A stretch of DNA of 55,167 bases from Abditibacterium sp. (GCA_030448265.1 JAUJNG010000027.1:1-55167); one strand, 5' to 3'; shown: positions 1-8,134, numbered from the stretch's first letter. A program made the numbers and translations. Notes: generated by a model not told the origin, from the letters alone.

Positions 1-130
1 AGGAGAACGCGAGAGGGACGAGCGTATGAGTACAGTGCAGGATAGTCTGTTTTTTTCTTTTGTTTTTCTTTCTTGTTCTTTTTGTTTTATTTTTTCTTTT
101 TGTTTTTTTTTATTTTTATGTTTAATTTTT
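1..130. other. Low-complexity T-rich contig end
   Basis: From about base 45 to 130 the sequence is almost pure T runs broken by single C, G or A bases, unlike the GC-rich DNA that follows. It contains no supportable gene. It most resembles a poorly resolved end of an assembled contig, as does the opposite end of the window. Any reading frame across it should be ignored. Confidence 0.7.
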
Positions 131-184
131 GGGGCGCTGGTTGCTGCGCCCAATCCAGGAAAGCGGGCGCAGCACGCTGCGCCC
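131..184 (-). terminator. Hairpins 3' of sat
   Basis: Directly after the sat stop codon on the minus strand is a near-perfect hairpin (165-184, arms GGGCGCAGC/GCTGCGCCC). A second GC-rich stem follows at about 131-150, and then an A/T-rich stretch. The arrangement fits a transcription terminator for sat. The T-rich downstream tract may be artefactual, which lowers confidence. Confidence 0.45.
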
Positions 185-1354
185 CTACGAAGTTTTGCGA
201 GAGCGCATCGCGTCAATCAGCACCTGGGCGACTTCGGGGCGGGTGAATTCGGGCGGCGGGATTTGGCCGTCCATGAGCATCTGGCGCACTTTGGTGCCGC
301 TCAGCGCGATTTTTTGGGCGTCGTCGGGCATGGTTTTCTCGGTTCCCATTGAGCCGACATCCGCCGAATAAAAGGCGTGATCGAAACAAAGCGGCGTGAT
401 TTCGAGTTCGTGAGGCGAAAATTCGTCGAAAATATACTGTGCGTCGAAACTGCCGTAATAGTTGCCGACTCCGGCGTGGTCGCGGCCCACGATGAAATGG
501 GTGCAACCGAAGTTTTTGCGAATCAAGGCGTGAAAAATCGCCTCGCGCGGCCCCGCGTAACGGCTCACGGCGGGCAAAACGGCCAACATGGCGCGATTTT
601 TCGGGTAGTAGTTTTCCAGCAGCACTTCGTAGCACTTCATGCGAGTTTCGGCGGGAATGTCGTCTTCTTTGGAGTAGCCAACGAGCGGATGAACCAGCAG
701 GCCGTCCATGATTTCGAGCGCGCATTTGGTGATGTATTCGTGGGCGCGGTGAATCGGATTGCGGGTCTGAAAGCCGACGATGCGGCGCCAGCCGCGCTGG
801 GCGAACTCGCGGCGCACCTGCTGCGGCGTCAAGCGATACTGCGGAAACGACTGGTCGGCGCGTTCTTGAAGCACCTTGATTTTGCCGCCGAGCTGAATAT
901 CGCCGCGATGGAAGAGGTTGCGAACGCCAGGATGAGTTTGTTCGGTGGTGGCGTAGACGAGGCGCGCTTCGCGTTCTTTGTCGTAGCGGTAGATTTCTTC
1001 GAGTTCCAGAACCGCCAGGATATTGCCGAATTTGTCAATCAGCGCGACTTCCTCGCCGATGCTCAGGCTCGATGCCTCGTCGGGCGTGACGGCGAGCGTG
1101 ACGGGAATCGTCCAGGGCAAGCCGTTGGCGAGGCGCTTGTTGACGATGCAATTTTCGTAATCGGCGCGGCCCATGAAGCCTTCGAGCGGCGAAAACGCGC
1201 CGTTGCCGATCATTTCGAGGTCGGATAATCGCCGGTCGGCGAGCGCGATGGGCGTCATTTTGGCGGCGCGTTCGCGCAAAGTCGCGCCTGCGTCGCCGCA
1301 CACGAAACGGTTGATGAGTTGGCCGCCGTGCGGCGCGATTTCGGTCTGGAGCAT
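185..1354 (-). CDS. sat: Sulfate adenylyltransferase (ATP sulfurylase)
   Basis: This 389-residue protein is a full-length homomeric ATP sulfurylase. The enzyme makes adenosine 5'-phosphosulfate and pyrophosphate from ATP and sulfate, the first step of sulfate assimilation; it also runs in reverse in dissimilatory organisms. The nucleotide-binding motif QTRNPIHRAHE lies at residues 196-206 and the second conserved block GRDHAGVG at about 290-297, both intact. The N-terminal PUA-like domain (about 1-160) is present and there is no C-terminal APS-kinase domain. An Rrf2 regulator lies upstream on the same strand, separated by a long inverted repeat, so co-transcription and control by sulfur or Fe-S status are plausible but inferred. 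No APS kinase or reductase is in the window. Confidence 0.97.
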   Translation of the reverse strand: MLQTEIAPHGGQLINRFVCGDAGATLRERAAKMTPIALADRRLSDLEMIGNGAFSPLEGFMGRADYENCIVNKRLANGLPWTIPVTLAVTPDEASSLSIGEEVALIDKFGNILAVLELEEIYRYDKEREARLVYATTEQTHPGVRNLFHRGDIQLGGKIKVLQERADQSFPQYRLTPQQVRREFAQRGWRRIVGFQTRNPIHRAHEYITKCALEIMDGLLVHPLVGYSKEDDIPAETRMKCYEVLLENYYPKNRAMLAVLPAVSRYAGPREAIFHALIRKNFGCTHFIVGRDHAGVGNYYGSFDAQYIFDEFSPHELEITPLCFDHAFYSADVGSMGTEKTMPDDAQKIALSGTKVRQMLMDGQIPPPEFTRPEVAQVLIDAMRSRKTS

Positions 1355-1362
1355 AATTCGTT

Positions 1363-1485
1363 AATAGGACGCTGACTTCGTTCGCCACCTACGGTCGCTA
1401 TTTTTCGCTACTTTCTTTTCTTCAAACAGTTGCGTTCGCCGCAGGCGTTGCGTCCGAAGGTGGCGAACGAAGTTAGCGTCCTATT
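1363..1485. repeat. Inverted repeat between Rrf2 gene and sat
   Basis: The arms at 1363-1390 and 1458-1485 are 28-base reverse complements (one mismatch seen) and enclose about 67 bases. The right arm touches the stop codon of the Rrf2 gene. As RNA it would form a long hairpin between two co-directional genes, able to terminate, attenuate or protect the transcript. It is one of the many long intergenic palindromes here. Confidence 0.85.
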
Positions 1486-1982
1486 CAAAGGACAACCAAG
1501 CGCGTCAATTCGCGTTCGCGGTAGGTGCGAATCGGGACGCCGTAGCGTTCTTCCTGGCGGCGCAGCATTTCGGCGAGGGTGAGGCTTTTCAAAACTCCCT
1601 CGATGGCGTCCTGCAATTCGCGCCACACTTCCTGCACCGCGCACGAACCCGACGCGCCGCAGTTGGCGTTTTTGGCGCTCGATGGGAGGCTTTCGTCGGT
1701 TTCGGACAGGCAAATCATCGGCTCGAAGGAGCCTTCGAGGGCGCGCAGGGCGTCGAACATGGTGATGTCGATGGGCGCGCGGGCGAGTTGATAGCCGCCC
1801 TGCGCGCCGCGTTTGGCTTTGACCAGGCCCGCGACTTTGAGCGCGGGCACGATTTGTTCGAGATAATCGAGCGAAATGTTCTGGCGTTTGGCGATGTCGC
1901 GCAAACTGAGGCCTTTATCTGGCTCCATACCGAGTTCCATCAGGGCGCGTAACCCGTATTCACCGCGCGTCGAAATTTTCAT
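1485..1982 (-). CDS. Rrf2-family transcriptional regulator
   Basis: The 165-residue protein has the Rrf2 winged-helix domain: it starts MKISTRGEYGLRAL, has a recognition helix around 25-45 and carries the wing motif GGYQLAR at about 62-68. Three cysteines (91, 108, 114) sit where IscR-type members bind a [2Fe-2S] cluster, with the last two in C-X5-C spacing, so redox or Fe-S sensing is likely. Its place just upstream of sat on the same strand suggests control of sulfur assimilation or Fe-S homeostasis, as in CymR/IscR-like regulators. It is divergent from clpS across an 86-base gap that holds a short perfect hairpin. The exact subfamily cannot be settled from sequence alone. Confidence 0.93.
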   Translation of the reverse strand: MKISTRGEYGLRALMELGMEPDKGLSLRDIAKRQNISLDYLEQIVPALKVAGLVKAKRGAQGGYQLARAPIDITMFDALRALEGSFEPMICLSETDESLPSSAKNANCGASGSCAVQEVWRELQDAIEGVLKSLTLAEMLRRQEERYGVPIRTYRERELTRLVVL

Positions 1983-1993
1983 ATTCTTAACTT

Positions 1994-2015
1994 ACGAGGC
2001 GAAATTGCGCCTCGT
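1994..2015. promoter_or_regulatory. Short palindrome in Rrf2/clpS divergent gap
   Basis: An 8-base perfect inverted repeat (ACGAGGCG, 6-base spacer, CGCCTCGT) lies 12 bases upstream of the Rrf2 start, in the only control region of two divergent genes. It could be an autoregulatory operator or part of the 5' leader. No experimental operator of this sequence is known to me. Confidence 0.3.
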
Positions 2016-2068
2016 TCCTCTCAGAAGCAATATCAGCCGCGCAGTTTAGCGCCAAAAACCGTTTCCCC

Positions 2069-2392
2069 ATGCAACTCGCAACCCTTCCCCGCCTCAATGC
2101 CGCCACCGAAACCGAAGGCGATCTCCTCGTCATCCCGCGCCCCGACGAACCCACAACGACCGGCTCCAATTACCGCGTCGTGCTGTATAACGACGACCAC
2201 ACGCCCATTGATGCCGTTGTGAAGCAAATCATCAAGGCGACGGAGTGTTCTTTGATCAAGGCGACTAAAATCATGCTTGAAGCGCATCACAAAGGCCGCG
2301 CGGTGTGCTTTCGAGGCGCGAAAGAGAAGTGCCACAAAGTCGTGGCAATTTTGCGCGAGATTCGGCTGCAATGCGAAGTGGACTGCGACTGA
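2069..2392 (+). CDS. clpS: ATP-dependent Clp protease adaptor ClpS
   Basis: This 107-residue protein matches ClpS over its C-terminal 75 residues. The core begins YRVVLYNDDHTP (about 36-47), whose Asn-Asp-Asp forms the N-degron binding pocket. The conserved HHKGRAVCF segment follows, then the helix ending in REIRLQCEVDCD. ClpS delivers N-end-rule substrates to the ClpA or ClpC unfoldase. The first 30 residues are the variable, flexible extension that reaches into the ClpA pore. It lies just upstream of rsmG, separated by an inverted repeat that probably ends its transcript. Confidence 0.95.
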   Translation: MQLATLPRLNAATETEGDLLVIPRPDEPTTTGSNYRVVLYNDDHTPIDAVVKQIIKATECSLIKATKIMLEAHHKGRAVCFRGAKEKCHKVVAILREIRLQCEVDCD

Positions 2393-2396
2393 AAAG

Positions 2397-2486
2397 AAGG
2401 CTAAAGGCTGAAGGATGAAGGCTAAATCACTGCCAGTTCTCGTGGCCTGGCTTGATTTAGCCTTCATCCTTCAGCCTTTAGCCTTT
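2397..2486. repeat. Inverted repeat between clpS and rsmG
   Basis: Arms at about 2397-2429 and 2453-2486 are reverse complements built on an AAGGCTAAAGGCTGAAGG-type unit, with about 23 bases of loop. The element begins a few bases after the clpS stop and ends just before the rsmG ribosome-binding region. It can fold into a strong hairpin and may terminate clpS transcription. Confidence 0.85.
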
Positions 2487-2501
2487 AAAAAGCCACCAAC
2501 C

Positions 2502-3167
2502 ATGACTGAAGAACTCGAAACCCAACTCCGCCAACTCATCGCGCGCCTGCTCGAAGCCAACACGCGAACCAATTTCACTTCGATTCGAGAGCCGAGCGAG
2601 GCGTGGATCAAGCACATTTGCGATTCGCTCGAAGGCTTGCAAACTCGCCTTTTCCTGCCCGAAAAAACCGCCATTGACGTGGGAAGCGGCCCAGGCTTTC
2701 CAGGACTGCCGCTTGCCCTGGCGCAGCGCGAGATGAAGTGGAGTTTTCTGGAAGCGACGCGCAAAAAATGCGATTTCATTCGAGAAACGAGCGCGTTTTT
2801 CGGTCTGGACGCTCAAATTTTGAATGCGCGTGCTGAGGAAATCGGCCAGAATCCGCAGTTTCGCGCCCAGTTCGATATTGCAACCGCGCGCGCGGTGGGA
2901 AATATCGTCGAAGTCGCCGAGTATTGTCTGCCGCTCGTCAAAGCGCGCGGCCACGTCGTTTTGTGGCGCGGCAAAGACGGGCCAGCAGAAGCCAAGGAAA
3001 AGAAGTGGCCGCTTTCCAAACTCGGCGGCGTGGTGCGCGAAATCCGGCCCTACGAATTGGCAGGACACGAGATGACCTATCATCTGGTGGTTTTGGAAAA
3101 AGCCTCGCCGACGCCGAATCAGTTTCCGCGCGGGATTGGAATTCCCAAAGCTTCGCCGCTAACGTGA
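2502..3167 (+). CDS. rsmG: 16S rRNA (guanine-N7)-methyltransferase RsmG
   Basis: The 221-residue protein is RsmG (GidB), which methylates N7 of G527 in 16S rRNA using S-adenosylmethionine. The SAM-binding glycine loop GSGPGFPGLP is at about 61-70, followed by the characteristic FLEATRKKCDFI segment and the TARAVGN motif. I chose ATG 2502 over the open frame's upstream start at 2415 because the extra 29 residues are encoded entirely by the inverted repeat, while family homology begins at MTEELETQL. A small membrane-protein gene follows after 6 bases, suggesting co-transcription. Loss of RsmG gives low-level streptomycin resistance in other bacteria. Confidence 0.95.
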   Translation: MTEELETQLRQLIARLLEANTRTNFTSIREPSEAWIKHICDSLEGLQTRLFLPEKTAIDVGSGPGFPGLPLALAQREMKWSFLEATRKKCDFIRETSAFFGLDAQILNARAEEIGQNPQFRAQFDIATARAVGNIVEVAEYCLPLVKARGHVVLWRGKDGPAEAKEKKWPLSKLGGVVREIRPYELAGHEMTYHLVVLEKASPTPNQFPRGIGIPKASPLT

Positions 3168-3173
3168 GGGAAA

Positions 3174-3773
3174 ATGAAAGAATTCAACTCCAAACGCGCC
3201 GACTTCGACGCCATTCTCTACAACACCGACGGGCGTAATTACGATCTCAGGATGCAAGACCAACGGCTGGAAATCGTGGCGCGCCTAACGGCGTTCATGG
3301 AGCGAATTGGGCTGGTAAAAGTGCCCGCCGTCAACAGGCCGCCCGCGCGTCCAAAGCCGTTAGTGAAGCGAATGGGGGCCGCGTTGTGTGCTTTCGGGGC
3401 TTTGCTCGCGCTGCGATTTGTTACGATTGGCACGATAACATCATGGCAGTTTTATGCGTTGGTGGTTGTATCTTTCCTGGAAGTGTGGTTCATCCTGTCG
3501 CGATTGCAGCCACTACGTTGGACTTTGGACAAAAACACGGGGCAGTTTTGCGCCAATGCGCGGGAAATCGCGCAGCTGGAGGAAATTGTGGCCGTGCGAG
3601 CCTGGAAATTGGGTCATCGCTTTCTGCTCGCCGTGCGATTGCGCGATGGACGAGAAATTCGCTTAGGCCTCTTCAAACTCGCCGGCAAAGAGTGGGCGTG
3701 GCGCCAGGACGCCGCGCAAATCGCCCAATTTTTGGGCGTGCCGCTCGAAATTCCGCCCGTGATTCCAGCGTGA
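3174..3773 (+). CDS. Hypothetical two-helix membrane protein
   Basis: I do not recognise this 199-residue protein. It has a charged N-terminal region (1-65), two adjacent predicted membrane helices (about 67-86 and 91-111), and a C-terminal soluble domain of about 85 residues. The soluble part resembles a small beta-rich, PH-like fold with alternating charged and hydrophobic residues, but I cannot assign a family. It starts 6 bases after rsmG, so it is probably in the same transcript. A family A palindrome follows about 30 bases after the stop. Confidence 0.75.
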   Translation: MKEFNSKRADFDAILYNTDGRNYDLRMQDQRLEIVARLTAFMERIGLVKVPAVNRPPARPKPLVKRMGAALCAFGALLALRFVTIGTITSWQFYALVVVSFLEVWFILSRLQPLRWTLDKNTGQFCANAREIAQLEEIVAVRAWKLGHRFLLAVRLRDGREIRLGLFKLAGKEWAWRQDAAQIAQFLGVPLEIPPVIPA

Positions 3774-3804
3774 ACGTGATTTTGCGGCGATGTGCCGTCG
3801 ACTT

Positions 3805-3883
3805 AGCAAAAAGGCGGGGCTTGCGCCCTCTTCCAATCTTTGGTTTTCCAGATTGGAAGAGGGCGCAAGCCCCGCCTTTTGCT
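3805..3883. repeat. Palindromic repeat family A, copy 1
   Basis: Arms 3809-3839 and 3850-3880 are perfect 31-base reverse complements containing the family core GGCGGGGCTTGCGCCCTC followed by TTCCAATC, around a 10-base loop. It lies between convergent genes (membrane protein and GH1/RmlD fusion), where a bidirectional terminator would be expected. Other copies are at 8719, 14391, 38997 and 44543. Confidence 0.92.
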
Positions 3884-3893
3884 TTCAAATGCA

Positions 3894-6149
3894 TCAACTG
3901 GCGCGCCGCATCTGGCGTTCGAGTGGCTTCCAGGAAACCGTGCATTCCTGGAAATAATCCTCAATGGCTTTATCGAGCGATGGCATGATTTGCCCGCGTT
4001 CACTGGCCAGGGAGCAGTTGAGCGGGCGCGGCGCGATCCAGCCCATTTCGGCGGCGGGGCGGCCTTCGACCAGCGAGGCATCGAGTCCGGCGCGTTGCGC
4101 GACTTGGCGCGCGAAGTCGGCCCATGAAATCGCGCCCTGGTTGCACCCATGCCAGATTCCACTCCCGCCGTCGATAAGCAGGTTGAGGCTGTAATGCACC
4201 AGATCGGGCACATAAGTGGGCGAAACCAAGACATCTTCCGCCGCAACCCAAGGCTTTCCTGCCGACAGCGCGCGCAGCGCCAGAATCACGAAATTATGCT
4301 CGTCCCAGGGGCCGAAAAACGCGCTGGTTCGCACCACGAGCGCATTGGGATGCGCGGCCAGAACGCGACGCTCCGCTTCCGCTTTGGAGTGGCCGTAGAC
4401 ATTCAAAGGCGCGGGCAGATCACGTTCGACATAAGGAGCGCCTTTACCCCCATCGAAAACCAGATCGGAAGAAAACGTTAGCAGGGGCAGACTGCGCCGC
4501 GCGCAGGCATCGGCCAGAAACGCGGCGCCGTCAGCGTTTTGCGCGAAACAAAGTTCCCGTTCGCGTTCGGCGTCATCCACGCGCACATAGCCCGCCGTGT
4601 TGACAACAGCCCAGGGACGCGCCTCATCGAGCATCGCTTCAATGGAAGCGGGATCGGTGATGTCGAGTTCGTGGCGCTGGGTGAGGCGATGCGACAGGCC
4701 GCGCAAATCGCCCAAACGGGCGAAGGCTGCGCCCAAAGTGCCGGTCGCGCCGCTGATGAGAAGCGGCTGCACCGGTTGTTTGCGGGTCGGGCCGCCGCGT
4801 CTGGGCAGATGCGTCAGCGTGGGTGCGGCTTCTTTTTGACTGCGAACCGGCGGGTAGAGCAGCCGTTTCGGGTCGCGCCACCAGCCCTTGGCGGCCAAAA
4901 CCGGATGGTCGAAATCGCCATCGCGGGCCAGTCCGCGCAGCATGGTGGCGATGGCGGTGGGCATCGGCTCCGGCGCGCGCAAATCGAAGGCGCCTGGCTC
5001 GTAATAGCCCTCGCAGCGCGTGAGCAGACTGTTCCACTCGTGCGCTCCCAGCAGCGACCATGCGGTGACGGCGCGAATATCGGCGCCGTGTTCGCGCAGG
5101 GTCTGGGCCGCGTCCCACACTTCGCGCAGCCAGCGCAACTGCTCCTCGCGCGTGCAGCCCAGATGCGCTTCGGTGACCGCGAGGGGCAAATGGTAGCGCT
5201 CCCACGCTTCGTTCAAAAGCGCGAGCGGCCCGTCGATGCCTTCGGCGCGCACCCGCACCGCTTCGACATCGGCGTATTGATGAATGCCGTTGTCGCCGCA
5301 TACGTGCGGAGGATAACGCTTGGTGCGATGGTCGAGAAAACGTTCGCTGGTGACGTAGTGGTTGATGCCCAGAACGTCCGGCGGGCAGGGATTTTCGGCG
5401 AACCACCCAAACTCCTCTTCCCCAAGGCCCAAATCGCGGAAATGATGCGCCATGTAATGGTCGCCATGCACCCGTCCGCACAGCAAATCGAAAGAAATCC
5501 AGCGCCGCTCGTTTTCAAATTCGGCTTGATAGCTTAGAAGCGGCGTGCTGTGGGTTTTGCCCAGATCTTCGGTCTGCACCAGTCGCACGTTGGGATTGAC
5601 CTCGCGGATGGCGCGCATCGCTTCCACCGTCGCGCGGCACTGAATGAGGAGCGCGCGCACAAATGACGCCTCATCGGTCGCGTGGGGATACCAATGCCCG
5701 TAAAGCGCGCTGAAACGCGCCGTAGTGAGCGGCTCGTTGACGGGCGTGTAAGCCTCGATCCAGGGAAAGCGCGTGGCCACTTCGCGCGCAAATGCGGCGA
5801 GTTGGGAGGGGAATTGCGGGTCGAGCAGGTTGGTGTGGCGCGGCCCGCTCCCGTGATGCACCAACCCCGCAATGGGCGCTATACCCAAATCGCGCAGATG
5901 GTAGAGGCGCTCGGAAATCCAACTCCAATCGGCGTCGGCCAGTTCGCGCGGTGCGATGCGCTCCCACGAAACCGGATAGCGCAGGGCGCGAATGCCCAGC
6001 GAAGCCATGAGATCTAAATCGGAAAGCCGTTGGTAGTGGCCGTTCCACTGAAACTGGTCGAAATAGGTGTCACCGACTCGATTGACGGTGCATTCGATCC
6101 CGCCCCACAATTCCAGTGAGGCGGGCGTGGCTGAGTTTGATGGTTTCAT
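3894..6149 (-). CDS. GH1-like glycosidase fused to RmlD-type reductase
   Basis: This two-domain protein has 751 residues from the chosen start. Residues 1-430 are a glycoside hydrolase family 1-like (beta/alpha)8 barrel: the acid/base motif NEP is at 138-140 and a nucleophile-type glutamate is at 327 in VTEAHLG. After a proline-rich linker, residues about 460-750 form an RmlD-like SDR domain, which in its own family reduces dTDP-4-dehydrorhamnose. It has the NAD(P)-binding GATGTLG at 467-473 and a YGHSK catalytic Tyr/Lys motif. Fusions of this type are known, but the substrate is not established; a role in nucleotide-sugar or surface-glycan metabolism is likely. I chose ATG 6149 because GGAAGGGA precedes it, while the upstream start at 6200 has no ribosome-binding site. 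It is cytoplasmic, with no signal peptide. Confidence 0.9.
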   Translation of the reverse strand: MKPSNSATPASLELWGGIECTVNRVGDTYFDQFQWNGHYQRLSDLDLMASLGIRALRYPVSWERIAPRELADADWSWISERLYHLRDLGIAPIAGLVHHGSGPRHTNLLDPQFPSQLAAFAREVATRFPWIEAYTPVNEPLTTARFSALYGHWYPHATDEASFVRALLIQCRATVEAMRAIREVNPNVRLVQTEDLGKTHSTPLLSYQAEFENERRWISFDLLCGRVHGDHYMAHHFRDLGLGEEEFGWFAENPCPPDVLGINHYVTSERFLDHRTKRYPPHVCGDNGIHQYADVEAVRVRAEGIDGPLALLNEAWERYHLPLAVTEAHLGCTREEQLRWLREVWDAAQTLREHGADIRAVTAWSLLGAHEWNSLLTRCEGYYEPGAFDLRAPEPMPTAIATMLRGLARDGDFDHPVLAAKGWWRDPKRLLYPPVRSQKEAAPTLTHLPRRGGPTRKQPVQPLLISGATGTLGAAFARLGDLRGLSHRLTQRHELDITDPASIEAMLDEARPWAVVNTAGYVRVDDAERERELCFAQNADGAAFLADACARRSLPLLTFSSDLVFDGGKGAPYVERDLPAPLNVYGHSKAEAERRVLAAHPNALVVRTSAFFGPWDEHNFVILALRALSAGKPWVAAEDVLVSPTYVPDLVHYSLNLLIDGGSGIWHGCNQGAISWADFARQVAQRAGLDASLVEGRPAAEMGWIAPRPLNCSLASERGQIMPSLDKAIEDYFQECTVSWKPLERQMRRAS

Positions 6150-6444
6150 ACGATGGGCGCGTCCCTTCCGGTGTGATTCGAGCCTGACTCGAATGGGCAA
6201 AACTAAACGGGGTCGTTGTTTGGAAGCGTCGGTGAGGGAGCAAAAGCCAACTTACAGCGAATGGAGCAAAGTAACGTTGGTGTTAAATAAGCGGGTAGAG
6301 AGCCTGAAATTTTCGGCTCTGAGGCCACAAATGGCTGATTGACAGCGTGGCATCGAGGCGCCAGTCTGCCGCAAATCGAGAGCCAAATGAGATTTGCTAT
6401 GTCCGACATCAAACTAAAGTCTCGGTGTCGAGCCACAAAACCAA
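6150..6444. other. Intergenic region without a gene
   Basis: No convincing coding region was seen in this 295-base gap upstream of the GH1/RmlD gene. A small hairpin (AGAGCC...GGCTCT, about 6299-6320) is present. The promoter for the minus-strand fusion gene should lie here, but no clear -35/-10 pair stands out. Confidence 0.5.
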
Positions 6445-6479
6445 AAAAGGCGCGCAATTCCATGAATTGCGCGCCTTTT
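6445..6479 (-). terminator. Rho-independent terminator of small acidic gene
   Basis: Perfect 15-base arms (AAAAGGCGCGCAATT at 6445-6459, complement at 6465-6479) enclose 5 bases, with A and T runs on the flanks. It lies 13 bases past the stop codon of the minus-strand small gene. Confidence 0.85.
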
Positions 6480-6492
6480 GATGCCAAAGGGT

Positions 6493-6663
6493 TTACGACC
6501 CGTCGGTCGAAGTTTCCTGGCCGTCGTCTTCGCCTTCGGCGGAGCCTGGGGTGTGAGCGGCGGGCGGGATTCGGCTCTGGTCGTCAACGTCTTCGGTGCC
6601 TTCGGCAGAACCTGGCGTTCCGATGGGCATTCCGGCCATATCTTGTCCTGTTGCAGTTTTCAT
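6493..6663 (-). CDS. Small acidic protein with TPGSAEG repeats
   Basis: I do not recognise this 56-residue protein. The start at 6663 is well supported: AGGAGACATC directly precedes the ATG, and a strong terminator follows the stop. It is acidic, rich in Gly, Asp and Glu, has no membrane segment, and contains the heptapeptide TPGSAEG twice (about 15-21 and 37-43). It starts 41 bases after the UDP-sugar pyrophosphorylase gene on the same strand, so it is probably co-transcribed with it. Such low-complexity acidic proteins are often disordered; no function can be proposed. Confidence 0.6.
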   Translation of the reverse strand: MKTATGQDMAGMPIGTPGSAEGTEDVDDQSRIPPAAHTPGSAEGEDDGQETSTDGS

Positions 6664-6704
6664 GATGTCTCCTGAGTGGGGAGAGAGCGAATTCGCGGCC
6701 AGAT

Positions 6705-8120
6705 TCACTCTAAAACCAACCCATCGCCAATCACCGGTTTGGGTTCGAGGCGCCCCCAGCTTGCGGCGAAAGAGGCTTCGTCATCGCCGAAAAGCGGCGA
6801 CATCTCAAAAGTCACGGCAGGAAGCCCACTTTCATCGACGGCGACATTCGCGCCCGCAGCGTTGGCCCAGCGCGCGAACTGGCGCAGTTGGTCGTCGCGG
6901 CTGGTTTGCGGCGAATCGGCGCCCTCGGCGTTTTTGACGGGCGAAAAATCGTCGGCGCGACGCGTTTCAATCACGAGCGGGTTGTGCGCGAAGGGAAGCG
7001 CATCGAAGACGAACATCTCGAACTTGATGCCGTTGGGCGCTTCCGGTTTGAGTGGGTTGCCTGATGCGTCAACCGTGGGAATTTTTTTGTCGGCGCGATG
7101 AAACGGCAAATCGCCGCCCGCCGCCATGCGCGAGGCGAAATCGCGGTCGAGCAGGTGAATCGCGATGCTGCCCGCGATGAAACGCAATTTTCCGTTCGCG
7201 TCGGTTTGGCGCTGCAATTCCATTGGCAAATCGGAGTATTCGACCACGACGAGATGCCCGTTCTGGGTGCAAAAATGGCCCAGTTTTTCTTCGGCGTAGG
7301 CTTTGGGAAGCATTTTGCTCGACATTTCCGACCCGCGCCCGATGTGCCAGCCGATAAACGCGGGGTCGATGCAGCGCACCAGCGGATTATCGACCTGAAA
7401 ATAGGAAATGGTGTCTATGCCTTCTTTTTCCATGAGTTCCAGCGCGCCACTGCGCCCCAGCGCGCGCAGCGAGCCGCCGTGACCGTCGGGCGAAAGCGCG
7501 ATGCTGCCCTTGCTTTCGAGCAGGATTTTGCCCTCGAAATCGACGGCGGGCATGCGGCCCTGACGGAAAAAATGCACGCGCTCCGATGAAAGTCCGAAAT
7601 AATCGTGTTTCTGGAAAAAAGATTCCGTCGCTTCGTGGTTCTGATGACTGGTCATGATGAACCAGTGGAGCGGCTGGTCATAACGCTCACCCGCCGCGCG
7701 AATTTTCTCGGCAAAAACCTGAAACAGCGATTTTTTCGTCACCGGCGTGACCGGAAACGTGCCCTTTGGCCCGTCGTAGCCCAGGCGCGTGCCCTGTCCG
7801 CCCGCGACAGTAAACGCCGCGACGCGCCCCGCACGCAGCGCCTCTTCGCCGCGCTCCCGCGCTTCGCTCCATGCTGCAGCATCGCCGCCGTGTTCAGGGA
7901 GCGGCTCGTAGGGCGCGGGTTCGAGACCTTCCAAGTCGAGAGCGGCTGAGGCGTCCTTATCGAGCAGAGTCCGCTTTAACTCCGCGATTTCGGCGAGATC
8001 AATTTCGCCCGCCTGTGCGAGCAAATTTTCCTGTTCTTCGGGCGAAAGCCCTTCCCAAAACGCGAAAACCTGGCCTTGCCCCGCTTGTTGAAAGGTTTCG
8101 ATGAGAGGAGATGTTGACAT
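6705..8120 (-). CDS. UDPGP-type UTP-sugar-1-phosphate uridylyltransferase
   Basis: The 471-residue protein belongs to the eukaryotic-type UDP-glucose/UDP-N-acetylglucosamine pyrophosphorylase family (UDPGP type 1). The nucleotidyltransferase signature VAGGQGTRLG is at 105-114, followed by GPKG, and a downstream FQVDNPLV segment matches the UTP-binding region of UAP1-like enzymes. It makes a UDP-sugar from UTP and a sugar-1-phosphate; whether the sugar is glucose or N-acetylglucosamine cannot be told by eye. The start at 8120 is preferred because the 72 upstream residues of the open frame are encoded by IS200 sequence. The IS element lies immediately upstream and may have separated the gene from its original promoter. 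Confidence 0.92.
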   Translation of the reverse strand: MSTSPLIETFQQAGQGQVFAFWEGLSPEEQENLLAQAGEIDLAEIAELKRTLLDKDASAALDLEGLEPAPYEPLPEHGGDAAAWSEARERGEEALRAGRVAAFTVAGGQGTRLGYDGPKGTFPVTPVTKKSLFQVFAEKIRAAGERYDQPLHWFIMTSHQNHEATESFFQKHDYFGLSSERVHFFRQGRMPAVDFEGKILLESKGSIALSPDGHGGSLRALGRSGALELMEKEGIDTISYFQVDNPLVRCIDPAFIGWHIGRGSEMSSKMLPKAYAEEKLGHFCTQNGHLVVVEYSDLPMELQRQTDANGKLRFIAGSIAIHLLDRDFASRMAAGGDLPFHRADKKIPTVDASGNPLKPEAPNGIKFEMFVFDALPFAHNPLVIETRRADDFSPVKNAEGADSPQTSRDDQLRQFARWANAAGANVAVDESGLPAVTFEMSPLFGDDEASFAASWGRLEPKPVIGDGLVLE

Positions 8121-8134
8121 AGTGAATAAAGAAT

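Noticed and set aside
26..352. Open frame at the left end
   Set aside because: Its first 40 codons are T-run filler and the rest is antisense to sat.
377..1228. Long open frames antisense to sat, dnaE, GH13 and other genes
   Set aside because: High GC at third positions opens the opposite frames; the translations are rich in Arg, Ala and His with no family motifs, and each is fully covered by a well-supported gene.
2415..2501. Longer N-terminus for RsmG
   Set aside because: The extra residues are encoded by the inverted repeat and are absent from the family; ATG 2502 fits homology.
3427..3446. Sigma-54 promoter-like TGGCACG string
   Set aside because: It lies inside a coding sequence, lacks a proper GC element at -12, and is not upstream of a gene.
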